Below are positions 15,943 through 25,182 of a stretch of DNA of 64,000 nucleotides, piece by piece. How positions within the stretch are numbered: position 1 is the first letter of the stretch; each line of letters opens with the position of its first letter. Under the pieces are notes generated by a model that saw only the letters and a program-made list of their open reading frames with translations, made no database searches and was not told the origin of the DNA. Origin of the DNA: an uncultured Bacteroidales bacterium (GTDB lineage Bacteria; Bacteroidota; Bacteroidia; Bacteroidales; UBA932); assembly GCA_900316955.1 (NCBI GenBank), contig ONEX01000009.1, positions 1 to 64,000 on the forward strand, written 5' to 3'. The position numbers and the translations under genes are program-made.

Positions 15943-16692
15943 TTATTTCTGCGCCTTGCCCTGGTTCGCGACGGCGTTCATCTTGGCGGCGATGGCCTCC
16001 TGGTCGCCCAGGAAGTAATCCTTCACCAGCTTTCCTTCGTCGTCGAACTCGAACACATAGGGAACGGCGGTCGGGAGGTTCAGGCTGACGATGTCCTCGT
16101 CGGAGATGTTCTTCAGGTACTTGATGATGCCGCGGAGGGAGTTGCCGTGAGCGACGACGATGATGTTGTCATGGTTGGCCAGATCGGGGAAGATCACTTC
16201 CTTCCAGTAAGGGACGGCGCGGGCGATGGCGTCCTTCAGGGACTCGGTACGCGGGATGTCGCTGTCGGCCACACCGGCGTAGCGCGGATCGAGTTTCGCG
16301 TTCCGAGGATCGTCCTCCGCGAGGGGAAGGGGAGCGACGTCGTAGCTGCGGCGCCAGATCTTCACCTGGGCGTCGCCGTACTTCTCGGCGGTCTCGGCCT
16401 TGTTCAGGCCCTGGAGGTTGCCGTAGTGCTTCTCATTGAGGCGCCAGCTCTTCTCCACGGGGATCCAGTCCAGGTCCATTTTGTCCAGAATATTGTTGAG
16501 GGTCTTGACCGCCCGCTTGAGGTATGAGGTGTAAGCCTTGGTAAAAGCGAAACCTTCGGCCTTGAGAAGCTTTCCAGCCTCTTTGGCTTCATTCTCGCCC
16601 TTGGGGGTAAGGTCTACGTCTGTCCATCCGGTGAAACGGTTTTCGAGGTTCCAGGCGCTCTCGCCGTGGCGTACTAAAACGATTCTTTTCAT
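15943..16692 (-). CDS. gpmA: 2,3-bisphosphoglycerate-dependent phosphoglycerate mutase
   Basis: 249 residues from the ATG at 16692; a GTG two codons upstream is also possible. It interconverts 3- and 2-phosphoglycerate in glycolysis and gluconeogenesis in the cytoplasm. The start [14 protein letters not shown] carries the phospho-accepting His9, [12 protein letters not shown] follows, and the second histidine lies in [10 protein letters not shown]. Length and motifs match E. coli GpmA closely. A -7 box TATTTTTG lies at 16731-16724 on the minus strand, giving a short leader of about 25 bases. The two genes downstream share its strand with short gaps and may be read from the same promoter. Confidence 0.97.
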   Translation of the reverse strand: MKRIVLVRHGESAWNLENRFTGWTDVDLTPKGENEAKEAGKLLKAEGFAFTKAYTSYLKRAVKTLNNILDKMDLDWIPVEKSWRLNEKHYGNLQGLNKAETAEKYGDAQVKIWRRSYDVAPLPLAEDDPRNAKLDPRYAGVADSDIPRTESLKDAIARAVPYWKEVIFPDLANHDNIIVVAHGNSLRGIIKYLKNISDEDIVSLNLPTAVPYVFEFDDEGKLVKDYFLGDQEAIAAKMNAVANQGKAQK

Positions 16693-16723
16693 TGACACGT
16701 AAGTTTAAATGCAATTGATTATG

Positions 16724-16731
16724 CAAAAATA
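16724..16731 (-). promoter_or_regulatory. Bacteroidota -7 box for gpmA
   Basis: TATTTTTG on the minus strand fits TAnnTTTG, about 32 bases upstream of the gpmA ATG. A TTTTG lies a few bases further upstream but too close to be the -33 box. Confidence 0.5.
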
Positions 16732-16774
16732 CGCAAAATCTTGGAGATATTTACGGATAATCCGTGCGATTTCC

Positions 16775-16782
16775 TAAATTTG
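16775..16782 (+). promoter_or_regulatory. Bacteroidota -7 box for the lipoprotein gene at 16845
   Basis: TAAATTTG fits TAnnTTTG, with TTTA at 16750-16753 at roughly the -33 distance. A transcript from here would carry the palindromic repeat pair at 16789-16836 in its 5' leader. Confidence 0.5.
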
Positions 16783-16788
16783 TAGGGA

Positions 16789-16836
16789 GATTCCGGGTCA
16801 AGCCCGGAATGAGGATTGGTCAATCCCGGAATGACG
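16789..16836. repeat. Dispersed palindromic repeat, copy 3 plus a partial copy
   Basis: A full copy (arms ATTCCGGG and CCCGGAAT around TCAAG) is followed by a degenerate half, GGTCAATCCCGGAATGACG. The arrangement of one full and one partial unit matches that at 6990-7038. It lies in the predicted 5' leader of the lipoprotein gene and ends eight bases before its ATG. Confidence 0.75.
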
Positions 16837-16844
16837 AGAGGAAT

Positions 16845-17705
16845 ATGAAGAAACTGCTCATAGGCGCCTTGGTGATGCTGGTGGTGGCCGGTTGCGCACG
16901 CAACCGGTTCGACTATATCGACATCGCCTCGTCCGAGAGGGCCCTGGCCGCCCTTGAGGCCGGTTTCAAGGCCGTTCCGGACTCGGTGGCCGATGGGCGG
17001 ACCGTGTACCTGCTCTCGCAGGGCGTTCCGGTGGCCGATGTGCTCGTGTACGCCGGCGAGACGGGAGATGTCCTCTTCAAGGATCCCGCCGTGCCGTTCG
17101 GCTACGCCTGCGAAACCGTCGGGACGGACGTGCTGATGGACAGCCTCCATGTGAAGGCAGGCCGTCTTTATACGGACGCCGGCCTCAACGCCCGGATGCT
17201 GTACCTGCAGGATGCCCGGATGTCGCTCCCGGTGCTGAACAAGATCTCCGATTTCGCGGCCCGCGGAGCCTTCATCGGCGGCGTGAAGCCCGCCAACTGC
17301 CTCAAAAAGGACGATGAGACCGTCTTCCAGCGTACTGTGGAGAAGGTCTGGCTGACGGGGAATGTGATGTCCGGCCGGACGGTGAAGTCCATCCTCAAGG
17401 CCGCCGGCGTCAAACCCGACGTGAAGACGAAGGCGGACAGCCTGTACTTCCAGCATCGCCGCCTGCCTGAGGTTGACATCTACCGGATCTGCAACCTGGG
17501 CAAATCCTCCGGGAACGTGAAGCTCCGCTTCCGCGTCCAGGGCCGTCAGCCCTTCCAGTGGAATCCGGACACCGGCGAGATCACGCCCGTTTCCTACAAG
17601 TTGAAGAAACGTTCCACCAAGGTGACGCTCCGGACCGTCCCCGGGGACGACACCTTCCTCGTTTTCGGCTCCTTCGCCGAGCGCAAGAAACTGAAGGTCA
17701 AGTAA
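16845..17705 (+). CDS. Lipoprotein resembling the C-terminal part of GH106 glycosidases
   Basis: 286 residues from the ATG at 16845. MKKLLIGALVMLVVAGCA is a lipoprotein signal with Cys17 as the lipidated residue. The mature protein has blocks reminiscent of the C-terminal half of GH106 alpha-L-rhamnosidase-like proteins: DGRTVYLLSQGVPVADVLVY, then an AGRLYTDAGLNARMLYLQ-like linker, VLNKISDFAARGAFIGG, and a final beta-rich stretch with DIYRICNLGKSSGNVKLRF and FQWNPDTGEITPV. Full GH106 enzymes are usually three or more times longer. The catalytic barrel is absent, so activity is doubtful. It may be a domain remnant turned into a carbohydrate-binding or structural lipoprotein. The family assignment is from memory of motifs and is moderate. 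Confidence 0.6.
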   Translation: MKKLLIGALVMLVVAGCARNRFDYIDIASSERALAALEAGFKAVPDSVADGRTVYLLSQGVPVADVLVYAGETGDVLFKDPAVPFGYACETVGTDVLMDSLHVKAGRLYTDAGLNARMLYLQDARMSLPVLNKISDFAARGAFIGGVKPANCLKKDDETVFQRTVEKVWLTGNVMSGRTVKSILKAAGVKPDVKTKADSLYFQHRRLPEVDIYRICNLGKSSGNVKLRFRVQGRQPFQWNPDTGEITPVSYKLKKRSTKVTLRTVPGDDTFLVFGSFAERKKLKVK

Positions 17706-17715
17706 ATCCACGCCC

Positions 17716-18372
17716 ATGGAACTCCAGCCGGTCGCCCTGTACCACGGAGCCCTCGGCTCCAAGTTCGGAATCCCGCGCCAGAGCGGCCTGGTTCCGTCCT
17801 TGCAAGGTCGTATCGTGTTCGAGCCGGCTTTCCGCAACCGGGACGCGCTCCGGGGCCTGGAAGGCTTCGACCGCATCTGGCTCATCTGGGGATTCTCCGC
17901 GAACAAGCCGGCGAAAGGGGAGTGGCAGCCGACGGTACGGCCGCCCCGCCTGGGCGGGAACGCGGCCGTGGGCGTCTGGGCCTCCCGGTCCCCGTACCGG
18001 CCCAACCCGCTGGGGCTCTCCTGCGTGGAGCTCGCAGGAATCGACGGGATGGACCTGCTCGTGAAGGGCGCGGACCTGATGGACGGAACCCCCATTTATG
18101 ACATCAAACCCTATGTGGCCTACGCCGACAGTTTCCCCGAGGCCCGCTCCGGCTTCGCCGCCGCGGCACCCGAGGCGAAACTGGAGGTGCGCCTGCCGGA
18201 GGGCTTGGCCCTCAGCCCGGAAGAGCGCGATGCGCTCGTCGGCCTGCTGGCCCTGGACCCCCGTCCGGCGTACCAGGAGGACCCGGAGCGGGTGTACGGC
18301 CTGCCGTTCGGCGGCAAGGACGTGCATTTCCGGGTGGAAGGCCGCGTATTGACCGTAATCGACTATGCTTAA
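17716..18372 (+). CDS. trmO: tRNA (N6-threonylcarbamoyladenosine-37)-methyltransferase TrmO
   Basis: 218 residues. The family (TsaA/UPF0066) methylates t6A37 in certain threonine tRNAs using SAM. Recognisable blocks are GLVPSLQGRIVFEP near the start, LEGFDRIWLIWGF, and the signature ASRSPYRPNPLGLSCVEL, followed by LMDGTPIYDIKPYVAYAD. Length agrees with other bacterial TrmO proteins, which have a C-terminal extension after the beta-barrel domain. The gene begins 10 bases after the preceding lipoprotein gene and overlaps the next gene by 8 bases, so translation of the two may be coupled. The gene context offers no functional link. Confidence 0.93.
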   Translation: MELQPVALYHGALGSKFGIPRQSGLVPSLQGRIVFEPAFRNRDALRGLEGFDRIWLIWGFSANKPAKGEWQPTVRPPRLGGNAAVGVWASRSPYRPNPLGLSCVELAGIDGMDLLVKGADLMDGTPIYDIKPYVAYADSFPEARSGFAAAAPEAKLEVRLPEGLALSPEERDALVGLLALDPRPAYQEDPERVYGLPFGGKDVHFRVEGRVLTVIDYA

Positions 18373-19099
18373 CGTCGTCGCCCTCGCCTTGCTGCCGGCC
18401 GTCATCCTGCTTTTCTACACCTACCAGCAGGACAAAATGCAGCGTGAACCTGTCAAGATGATCCTGAAAGGCTTCGGATGGGGCTGCCTCTCGGTCTTCT
18501 GCTCGTTCTTCATTTCCGTCCCGTCTATGCGCCTGGGGCTGTTTCCGGATGAGATCAATTCCTTCTGGGACGCGTTCCGGACGGCCTTCTTCGGGGCGGC
18601 CATCCCCGAGGAGACGGCCAAGCTCTTCTGCCTGTGGATGTTCCTGCGGAAGAACCCGTATTTCGACGAGCGGATGGACGGCATCGTGTACGCCGTGTGC
18701 GTGGGCATGGGCTTCGCGGCCTTCGAGAATGTCGAATACCTGTTCGCCGCCGGCACCGACTGGGTGACCACCGGCATCGGCCGTTCCCTGACGGCCATCC
18801 CGGGCCATTTCGGCTTCGCCGTCCTGATGGGCTATTACTTCTCGCTCAACCATTTCGACAAGTACCGCGCGCCGGGCGCCGGCCTCAAGATGTGGCTCTA
18901 TCCGGTCCTTGCGCACGGCCTCTATGACACCGTCGCGATGATGGCGACCGTGACGCCGCAGCTGTCCGGCGCCATCACCATCGCCATCCTGCTGTTCTGC
19001 TTCCAGATGGTCAAGTGGGCCCGCCAGAGCATGAAGAAGCACCTGATCGCCGACGCCTCCGACTACGGAATGGGCGGTGGCGTGGACATCCAGGGTTGA
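18365..19099 (+). CDS. prsW: PrsW-family intramembrane metalloprotease
   Basis: 244 residues with several hydrophobic helices. The family motifs are present in order: PEETAKLF around residues 80-87 (paired glutamates), then MGFAAFENVEYLF, IPGHFGFAVLMGYYF and AHGLYDTVAM near the end, whose histidines are the expected metal ligands. PrsW proteins of Firmicutes cleave anti-sigma factors in the membrane; the substrate in Bacteroidota is unknown. No anti-sigma or sigma factor gene is adjacent. The start overlaps trmO by 8 bases. The C-terminal 25 residues are hydrophilic and cytoplasmic in prediction. Confidence 0.85.
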   Translation: MLNVVALALLPAVILLFYTYQQDKMQREPVKMILKGFGWGCLSVFCSFFISVPSMRLGLFPDEINSFWDAFRTAFFGAAIPEETAKLFCLWMFLRKNPYFDERMDGIVYAVCVGMGFAAFENVEYLFAAGTDWVTTGIGRSLTAIPGHFGFAVLMGYYFSLNHFDKYRAPGAGLKMWLYPVLAHGLYDTVAMMATVTPQLSGAITIAILLFCFQMVKWARQSMKKHLIADASDYGMGGGVDIQG

Positions 19100-19135
19100 T
19101 GCAAGATTCCCGTTTTCAGGGATTTCAGTAAGCGT

Positions 19136-21571
19136 ATGAGAAGAAGGATTTGCCTGTTGGCGGCCGTCCTGGCCGTCTTTTCCGCTGCAGGACAGCCCCG
19201 CGGCACCGCCACCGTGAGCGGATACATCACGGACGGAACTTCCGGCGAGACCTTGATCGGAGCCGGCGTCCTGGTGGAGGAATCCGGCCGGAAAACCCCG
19301 ACCGGCGCCGTCACGAACCCCTATGGCTATTATACCCTGACCATCCCCCGCGGGCAGGTAACCCTGCAATACAGCTACTTGGGCTATGAAAGTGTCGGGA
19401 TGGAACTGGACCTGCAACGGGATACGACCGTGAACGTCGTCCTGACCCCTGCGGCCGAGATCCGGGAGGCGGTGGTCGTGGCCCAGAAGGACGCCGGCAT
19501 CCAGAGCACCTACCTCGGCGCCATCGACATCCCGCTCGTCCATATCCAGCGCACCCCGGTCATCTTCGGCGAGGCCGACGTCCTGAAGGCCATCCAGCTG
19601 ATGCCGGGCGTGCAGGGCGGGAACGAAGGATTCACAGGGCTTTACGTCCGCGGCGGCGGTCCGGACGAGAACCTCATCCTGCTGGACGGCGTGCCCATCT
19701 ACAACGTGGACCACATGCTGGGCATCCTGTCCGTCTTCCAGACCGAGGCCGTGAAGAAGGTCACCTTGTACAAGGGCTCATTCCCGGCCCGTTACGGCGG
19801 CCGCGTCTCCTCGATCGTGGACATCCGCACGAACGACGGCAACATGAAGGAAACCCACGGCAGCATCGGCCTGGGCGCCCTGACGGAGAAGTTCCACCTG
19901 GAAGGGCCCATCCTCAAGGACCGGCTCAGCTATTCCCTCAGCGCCCGCGGCCTGCACACGGTGTTTTTCGACCCGCTCATCCGCTATTTCGGGAAGCGGC
20001 TCTCGGACGAGGGCGAAGAGGTCTATGCCAACTACTTCTTCTACGACCTGAACGGCAAGCTCACCTGGCGCCTCTCCGACTCGGACCGCTTCTTCCTGGC
20101 CTCCTACAACGGCCGGGACCAGATGAACGTGAAATACACCGAGGATGAATCTTATTACTCGGAAACCGAGGGGTTCAACCGTTCCAAACTGGGGCTCGGC
20201 TGGGGGAACAACGTGGTCTCCCTGCGCTGGAACCACGTGTTTTCCAGCCAGTTGTTCGCCAATACGACCGTGGCCTTCAACCGCTACCGGATGGGGGTGA
20301 ACAGCGGGATGTGGAGCCAGGGGACCAATTATGACGGAACCAAGTACCGCTATGACTTCGACATCGACTATCTCTCGGGCATCCGGGACTGGAGCGGGAA
20401 GCTGGACTTCGACTATGTGCCGTCCCCGCGCCACCTCGTGAAGTTCGGCGCCGAATATATCTACCACACCTTCCTGCCGCAGACGCTGACCGCGGTCACC
20501 TTCGAGCAGGAGGGCAATGAGCAGGCCGACACCAAGAATACTTACGGGAACACGACCCCGTACAAGGGCCACGACATCTCCCTGTATGCGGAGGACGATT
20601 TCTCCCTTACGGACCGCCTCACGGTCAATCCGGGCCTGCATCTGTCCCTGTTCAACACCGACGGAAAGAGCTACTGGAGCCTCCAGCCGCGGGTTTCCGC
20701 CAAGTATGCGTGGGACGGAGGCTGGTCCCTCAAGGCGGGCTACGCCCGGATGGCGCAGTATGTCCATCTGCTGAGCTCCGCGCAGATCGCCCTGCCCGTG
20801 GACCTATGGGTGCCCATCACCAAGGACATCAAGCCGGTCACCTCGGACCAGTTCTCCGCCGGCGTCTATTATGACGGCATCAAGGGCTGGGAGTTCTCGG
20901 TCGAAGGCTATTTCAAGGCGATGCACAACATCCTGGAATACAAGGACGGGACGCTGATGATCGCGACGAACACCGGCTGGGAGACCAAGGTGGAGATGGG
21001 CGACGGCCGGGCGATGGGCCTGGAGTTCTTCGTCCAGAAGACGGCGGGGCCCCTGACCGGTTGGATCGCCTACACCCTGGCGAAGTCCGACCGGCGGTTC
21101 CCCGACGGGTCCATCAACCTGGGGGAGCGGTTCCCCTACAAGTATGACCGCCGGCACAACTTCAACATCAACCTGAACTGGCAGGTGACCCCGCGCATCG
21201 ACCTGAGCGCCACCTTCGTCTTCGCGACGGGCGGAACGACAACGCTTCCGGTGCGGCAGACGGCCATCCTGGCGCCAGGCAGCGACTGGGTGCAGACCGC
21301 GGATTTCGTGCAGCATCGGAACAATTACCGCCTGCCGGCGAGCCACCACCTGAACGTGGGCGCGAACTTCCACCGCAAGAAGCGGCACGGAGAGAGAATC
21401 TGGTCCCTGGGCGTGTACAACGTGTACAACCAGATGAATCCGAACCTGGTCTTCCTCCACTACGAGACCAGGCGGCCGACGCCCGAGGCCGAGCCCGAAA
21501 CGAACCTCGTGATGGAGAAGGTCACCATCCTTCCCATCGTCCCTTCCATCAGTTACACCTATCAATTCTGA
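19136..21571 (+). CDS. TonB-dependent outer-membrane receptor with carboxypeptidase-like N-domain
   Basis: 811 residues. A signal peptide (about 1-20, ending SAAGQ) is followed by a CarboxypepD_reg-like beta-sandwich (about 25-110: VSGYITDGTSGETLIGAGV). Next come a plug domain (about 130-240: GLYVRGGGPDENLILLDGVP and VTLYKGSFPARYGGRVSS) and a long beta-barrel that ends in the aromatic residue expected for BAM-inserted proteins (YTYQF). It imports a ligand across the outer membrane, powered by TonB-ExbBD. The downstream DUF4249 lipoprotein is the usual partner of this receptor subfamily, which differs from SusC/SusD pairs. The ligand is unknown. Confidence 0.93.
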   Translation: MRRRICLLAAVLAVFSAAGQPRGTATVSGYITDGTSGETLIGAGVLVEESGRKTPTGAVTNPYGYYTLTIPRGQVTLQYSYLGYESVGMELDLQRDTTVNVVLTPAAEIREAVVVAQKDAGIQSTYLGAIDIPLVHIQRTPVIFGEADVLKAIQLMPGVQGGNEGFTGLYVRGGGPDENLILLDGVPIYNVDHMLGILSVFQTEAVKKVTLYKGSFPARYGGRVSSIVDIRTNDGNMKETHGSIGLGALTEKFHLEGPILKDRLSYSLSARGLHTVFFDPLIRYFGKRLSDEGEEVYANYFFYDLNGKLTWRLSDSDRFFLASYNGRDQMNVKYTEDESYYSETEGFNRSKLGLGWGNNVVSLRWNHVFSSQLFANTTVAFNRYRMGVNSGMWSQGTNYDGTKYRYDFDIDYLSGIRDWSGKLDFDYVPSPRHLVKFGAEYIYHTFLPQTLTAVTFEQEGNEQADTKNTYGNTTPYKGHDISLYAEDDFSLTDRLTVNPGLHLSLFNTDGKSYWSLQPRVSAKYAWDGGWSLKAGYARMAQYVHLLSSAQIALPVDLWVPITKDIKPVTSDQFSAGVYYDGIKGWEFSVEGYFKAMHNILEYKDGTLMIATNTGWETKVEMGDGRAMGLEFFVQKTAGPLTGWIAYTLAKSDRRFPDGSINLGERFPYKYDRRHNFNINLNWQVTPRIDLSATFVFATGGTTTLPVRQTAILAPGSDWVQTADFVQHRNNYRLPASHHLNVGANFHRKKRHGERIWSLGVYNVYNQMNPNLVFLHYETRRPTPEAEPETNLVMEKVTILPIVPSISYTYQF

Positions 21572-21577
21572 GCCGCC

Positions 21578-22651
21578 ATGAGAAAGATCGTATCGTTATT
21601 GACGCTCGCTTTCCTCGCGGCGGGATGCTACAAGGAAATCCGGATCCCCACCGAGGACAAGGACCCGGTGCTGGTGATGAACGCCCAGATGGACAATCTG
21701 GAGGAAACGCATCGGGTGAACCTCTCCCGCAGCCTCCTGAGCAAGGTGGAACCGTTCCCCGGCGCCCAGGTGAAAGTATATGTCAATGGCTCCCTGGTGG
21801 CGGAAGCCGTGGAAACGGCAGAAGAATACGCCTGGAACAGGACGGCCTACGAGTTCAGGGCCACGTTCAACCCCGGGGACGAAGTGCGCATAGAAGCCAC
21901 GAAAGACACCTTCCATGCCTCGGCCACGGTCATTGTCCCGCCAGCCGTCGACATCGAGACGGGGCAATATGGCCAGGTCCGGATGACCTATCTGGACGAT
22001 GCGTCGGACTATGTGGAGATGAAAGTCCGTTTCCAGGATCTGCCCGGCGAGAACTGGTACGGCGTGGACCAGCGTATTTCTGACTTATGGGAGTATCTGG
22101 ACGATGAGGGAAACGTCATCCCGGAATATACCGTCGTCTCCGATACCTTCGGCAGCATCGAGACCGGTTTCGATCCGGTCGTCAGCGAAGGAGCCGGCAA
22201 GACATCCGGGAGCGACCTCGCCGCCCTGCTCTCCGTCGAGAATACCTATCACTGCTTCTCGGACGCTCCGATTGCCGGAGAGGAGTGTACTCTCCGGGTG
22301 ATGACGTATCCGTGGTCTTTCTTCCTGCAGGAGTACCGGTACGGTCTGTTGGTCCCCGAATCGATGCAAGACCATCCGGATGCCTGGTCGATCCTCGCGA
22401 AGCTGCCGGTTCGCGTGCGTCGGGAATGCTTCTTCCGGCTCCGGAGCCTGGACTTCACCCAGTACCATTATCTGAAGGCGCTGAACAACCTGGAGACCTT
22501 CGGCACGGAAATGAGTTTCCTCGTAGAACCCACGACGCTACCTTGCAACGTGGAGGGCGGTTTAGGCTTCGTCAGCATCGAGACCATTACGGAATACCCG
22601 ATCGCCCGTTTCGAGCGGGAGTACGAACCGATGGATACGATTTATTACTGA
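21578..22651 (+). CDS. DUF4249 family lipoprotein, partner of the TonB receptor
   Basis: 357 residues. The start RKIVSLLTLAFLAAGCYKE is a lipoprotein signal with lipidated Cys17. DUF4249 proteins are typically encoded directly after TonB-dependent receptors in Bacteroidota and open with a beta-rich block like DKDPVLVMNAQMDN and HRVNLSRSLL, seen here. The gene starts six bases after the receptor stop. By analogy with other receptor-lipoprotein pairs it is probably a surface or periplasm-facing ligand-binding partner, but no function has been shown. It ends one base before the stop of the convergent DUF5686 gene, with no room for a separate terminator. Confidence 0.85.
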   Translation: MRKIVSLLTLAFLAAGCYKEIRIPTEDKDPVLVMNAQMDNLEETHRVNLSRSLLSKVEPFPGAQVKVYVNGSLVAEAVETAEEYAWNRTAYEFRATFNPGDEVRIEATKDTFHASATVIVPPAVDIETGQYGQVRMTYLDDASDYVEMKVRFQDLPGENWYGVDQRISDLWEYLDDEGNVIPEYTVVSDTFGSIETGFDPVVSEGAGKTSGSDLAALLSVENTYHCFSDAPIAGEECTLRVMTYPWSFFLQEYRYGLLVPESMQDHPDAWSILAKLPVRVRRECFFRLRSLDFTQYHYLKALNNLETFGTEMSFLVEPTTLPCNVEGGLGFVSIETITEYPIARFEREYEPMDTIYY

Positions 22652-22652
22652 T

Positions 22653-25139
22653 TTACAAGTCGATGTCGAGCCCGATGCAGACGGCGAAATCCCGGCCGTT
22701 GCGGTGGGTGAGTTTCCACATGCAGTCCACCCGGAGGAGGTGGAAGATGTTCGCGATGCCGACGCCCGCCTCGACATAGGGCGTTTCCAGCGAATTGAGG
22801 CCCGGCATGAGCAGGAAGGGCGCGCCGGCGCGGTTCTTCTCCGAGATGGTGCCCCAGGCGCCGCGCACGGAGACGACTTCGCGCAGGTCCAGCTTCTGGA
22901 TGAGCGGGATGATGCCCAGCAGGAGGCCGTTGAAATTGTGCTCGTAGAAGCCGGTCAGCCAGCGGTCCGAACCGAATTCATAGTAGTTCATCATGGAGAA
23001 GGCCGTCCGGTCCGACAGCTTGACGACGGGGCTGCCGAACAGCTGGCTCTGGTTGCCTTCGTGGAGCTTCAGGAGCGGGTAGGGGACGGACCCCAGGATG
23101 GCGCCGCCGTTCAGGTGGAAGCGGCCGAAGCCGATGACACCGGCGGGAATGCGCCAGTCCACGGTGAGTTCCCCGCGGAGGAAGGAGCAGTCGTCCGCCG
23201 TGATGCCCTTGATGCCGCCCAGCAGGTCCACGGAGATGATCGGGTAGCGGGTGAAGATGTAGGACTTGTCGAAGACGCCCCGGTTGATGCGCTCGTCCCA
23301 GGAGAAACGGCCCGTCCAGTGAATCTGGTTCGCGGAGAAGCTGCGGGCCTCCGTTCCGTCCGGACGGATGAGCGGGATGTCCGGATTGCCATAGATCCTG
23401 AGGTGCTGGAGGGTGAGGGTGGAGTTGAAGCTCGGGCTGAACTCGTACTCGTGCATCACCTGGGCCTTCAGGACCATCCCCTGCTTGTCGAAACCGCCCG
23501 GCGCCAACAGGGAGTTCACGATGTTCTTCTCCGTGAACACGCCCGAACCGCGTCCGAGGCTCTCGTAGTCCTTGCTCGCGGAGACCGTGATCTTGTTCGT
23601 CCGCTTCTGGTTGTCGCCCAGCATGAACTCGGTGGCGCCGCCCCATTTCCAAAGTTTGTCCTGGAAACCGTAGCCCGCGAAGGCGGAGAAGCGGACTTTC
23701 CGGCTGAACTCCTTCGTGGTGTGGCCGCCCAGCTGCAGGCGGAGGCCTTCCGTGTCGTTGAAGGTCAAGGTGCGCTCCCAAGGGCCATAGCCGATGCCGA
23801 TCTTCGTATTCTCCAGGTAGCCGGTGGCCAGCATGTTCCCGAGGGCGGAGAGCCATTTGAAGGAACTCCGGTCCTTGAGGCGTTCCACCGTGGTGAAGAT
23901 CGCCAGTTCCCGGGTTGTCAGGGGCTGGGGGCGCACTTCCGCCCACCAGGTTTCCTCCTTGTCGGGCGCTTCGCCCACTACCACCTTGTCGCCGCCGGTC
24001 ATTTCCTCCATGCCCGGGAAAGGACCCGGCTCGTAGGAGGTGTATTTCAGGTCGCGGTTGACCTGGACGGAGATGATGGTCACCTGGTCGTTGAGATGGG
24101 CCGCGAGGTCCAGGAACATCTGTTCGTTGTCGAAGAACCAGGTTCCGTCCTCCCGGCGGGCGTAGGTGCCGTCCACGGCGAGGTTCCGGACCCAGTTGAC
24201 ATTGGAGGAAGGGGACAGCCGGCAGTGCACGGACTGGATGGCATAATCTTCCGCGTCGATTTCCATCCGGCCCTCGAAGGTCGGGGAGGTGATCAGTTTC
24301 TTCGGGTAGAAGACGACCGAGTAGGTTTTCCTGCCGTTGAAGGTCAGGCTGTCCGCCAGGCTGTAGTTATAGAAGATATGACCCGCGGAGCTGGCCGGGG
24401 AGGGGACGCTGATGTTGAGCACGGGAACGATGTCCCGGTAGAAGTTCATCCGGAGGGTGGAGGAACCGGTGAACTGGCGGAAGATGTTCTGCTGGTCCAG
24501 GCCGGAGATGCGGCTGGCCTCGAAAACCTCCTTGTCCACGGCGGGTTCCCGGCTGTGGTACCGGTGAAGGACCGCTTCGGAGAGCAGGACCGGGATGTAG
24601 CCGTTGAAGGTCGTGGAGTCCTCCATGTCCGCGATCAGTTCGCTCCGCTTGCGGAAGATGGCTTTGCCGACGATGTTGTCCACGTTGGCGAGGGCGAGCT
24701 CCACCTTGCTGTAGACATCGGCCTGCCAGGCGTCCCGGCTTTCCGGGTCATGTTCCGCGCGGCGGGCCTGCAGGTTGTACAGGATGGAACGGAGCTGCAG
24801 CTCTTTCCGCTCGCCGCCGAAGACCATGCCGTCCCGGGTCAGCTCGAAGTTCACTTCCGTGTCGGACCCTGCCTTGACGGGAAAAGAGGCCTTCCCGTAG
24901 CCGACGACCGTGGCGCTGATCTGGGAGACGTTCTCCTTTTCGGCGGCCTGGATGTGGTATGTGCCCGTGGAATCGGTATAGACGCCGATCATGGTCCCTT
25001 CGAAGAAAACCGTGGCATAGGGGATGCCCTGTCCAGTCAGGGCATCCGACACCTTTCCCCGGACCCGGGTCGTCTGGGCGAAGAGCCAGACCGGGGCCAG
25101 GAGCAGGACGATAAACGCTATGAGGCGGTTTTTCGACAT
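22653..25139 (-). CDS. DUF5686 and carboxypeptidase-regulatory-like outer-membrane protein
   Basis: 828 residues from the ATG at 25139; an earlier in-frame ATG at 25169 lies upstream of the promoter -7 box and is rejected. A signal peptide (LLLAPVWLFAQ) is followed by a CarboxypepD_reg-like domain (about 22-105: VRGKVSDALTGQGIPYATV) and a long region with alternating beta strands and glycine-rich turns typical of DUF5686 barrels. It ends CIGLDIDL. The architecture suggests an integral outer-membrane barrel with a periplasmic sandwich, but no TonB plug motif was seen. Function is unknown. It is transcribed alone from its own promoter. Confidence 0.85.
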   Translation of the reverse strand: MSKNRLIAFIVLLLAPVWLFAQTTRVRGKVSDALTGQGIPYATVFFEGTMIGVYTDSTGTYHIQAAEKENVSQISATVVGYGKASFPVKAGSDTEVNFELTRDGMVFGGERKELQLRSILYNLQARRAEHDPESRDAWQADVYSKVELALANVDNIVGKAIFRKRSELIADMEDSTTFNGYIPVLLSEAVLHRYHSREPAVDKEVFEASRISGLDQQNIFRQFTGSSTLRMNFYRDIVPVLNISVPSPASSAGHIFYNYSLADSLTFNGRKTYSVVFYPKKLITSPTFEGRMEIDAEDYAIQSVHCRLSPSSNVNWVRNLAVDGTYARREDGTWFFDNEQMFLDLAAHLNDQVTIISVQVNRDLKYTSYEPGPFPGMEEMTGGDKVVVGEAPDKEETWWAEVRPQPLTTRELAIFTTVERLKDRSSFKWLSALGNMLATGYLENTKIGIGYGPWERTLTFNDTEGLRLQLGGHTTKEFSRKVRFSAFAGYGFQDKLWKWGGATEFMLGDNQKRTNKITVSASKDYESLGRGSGVFTEKNIVNSLLAPGGFDKQGMVLKAQVMHEYEFSPSFNSTLTLQHLRIYGNPDIPLIRPDGTEARSFSANQIHWTGRFSWDERINRGVFDKSYIFTRYPIISVDLLGGIKGITADDCSFLRGELTVDWRIPAGVIGFGRFHLNGGAILGSVPYPLLKLHEGNQSQLFGSPVVKLSDRTAFSMMNYYEFGSDRWLTGFYEHNFNGLLLGIIPLIQKLDLREVVSVRGAWGTISEKNRAGAPFLLMPGLNSLETPYVEAGVGIANIFHLLRVDCMWKLTHRNGRDFAVCIGLDIDL

Positions 25140-25146
25140 AATCTGC

Positions 25147-25178
25147 CAAATATACGCATTATTTGGCAAATCTTCAAA
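25147..25178 (-). promoter_or_regulatory. Bacteroidota promoter for the DUF5686 gene
   Basis: On the minus strand, TTTG (25178-25175) and TATATTTG (25154-25147) are separated by 20 bases, close to the consensus. The start codon is only 7 bases downstream of the -7 box, so the leader is nearly absent. The same stretch holds an inverted repeat, GCCAAATA and TATTTGGC with a 7-nt gap, overlapping the -7 box. Confidence 0.7.
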
Positions 25179-25182
25179 AGAA

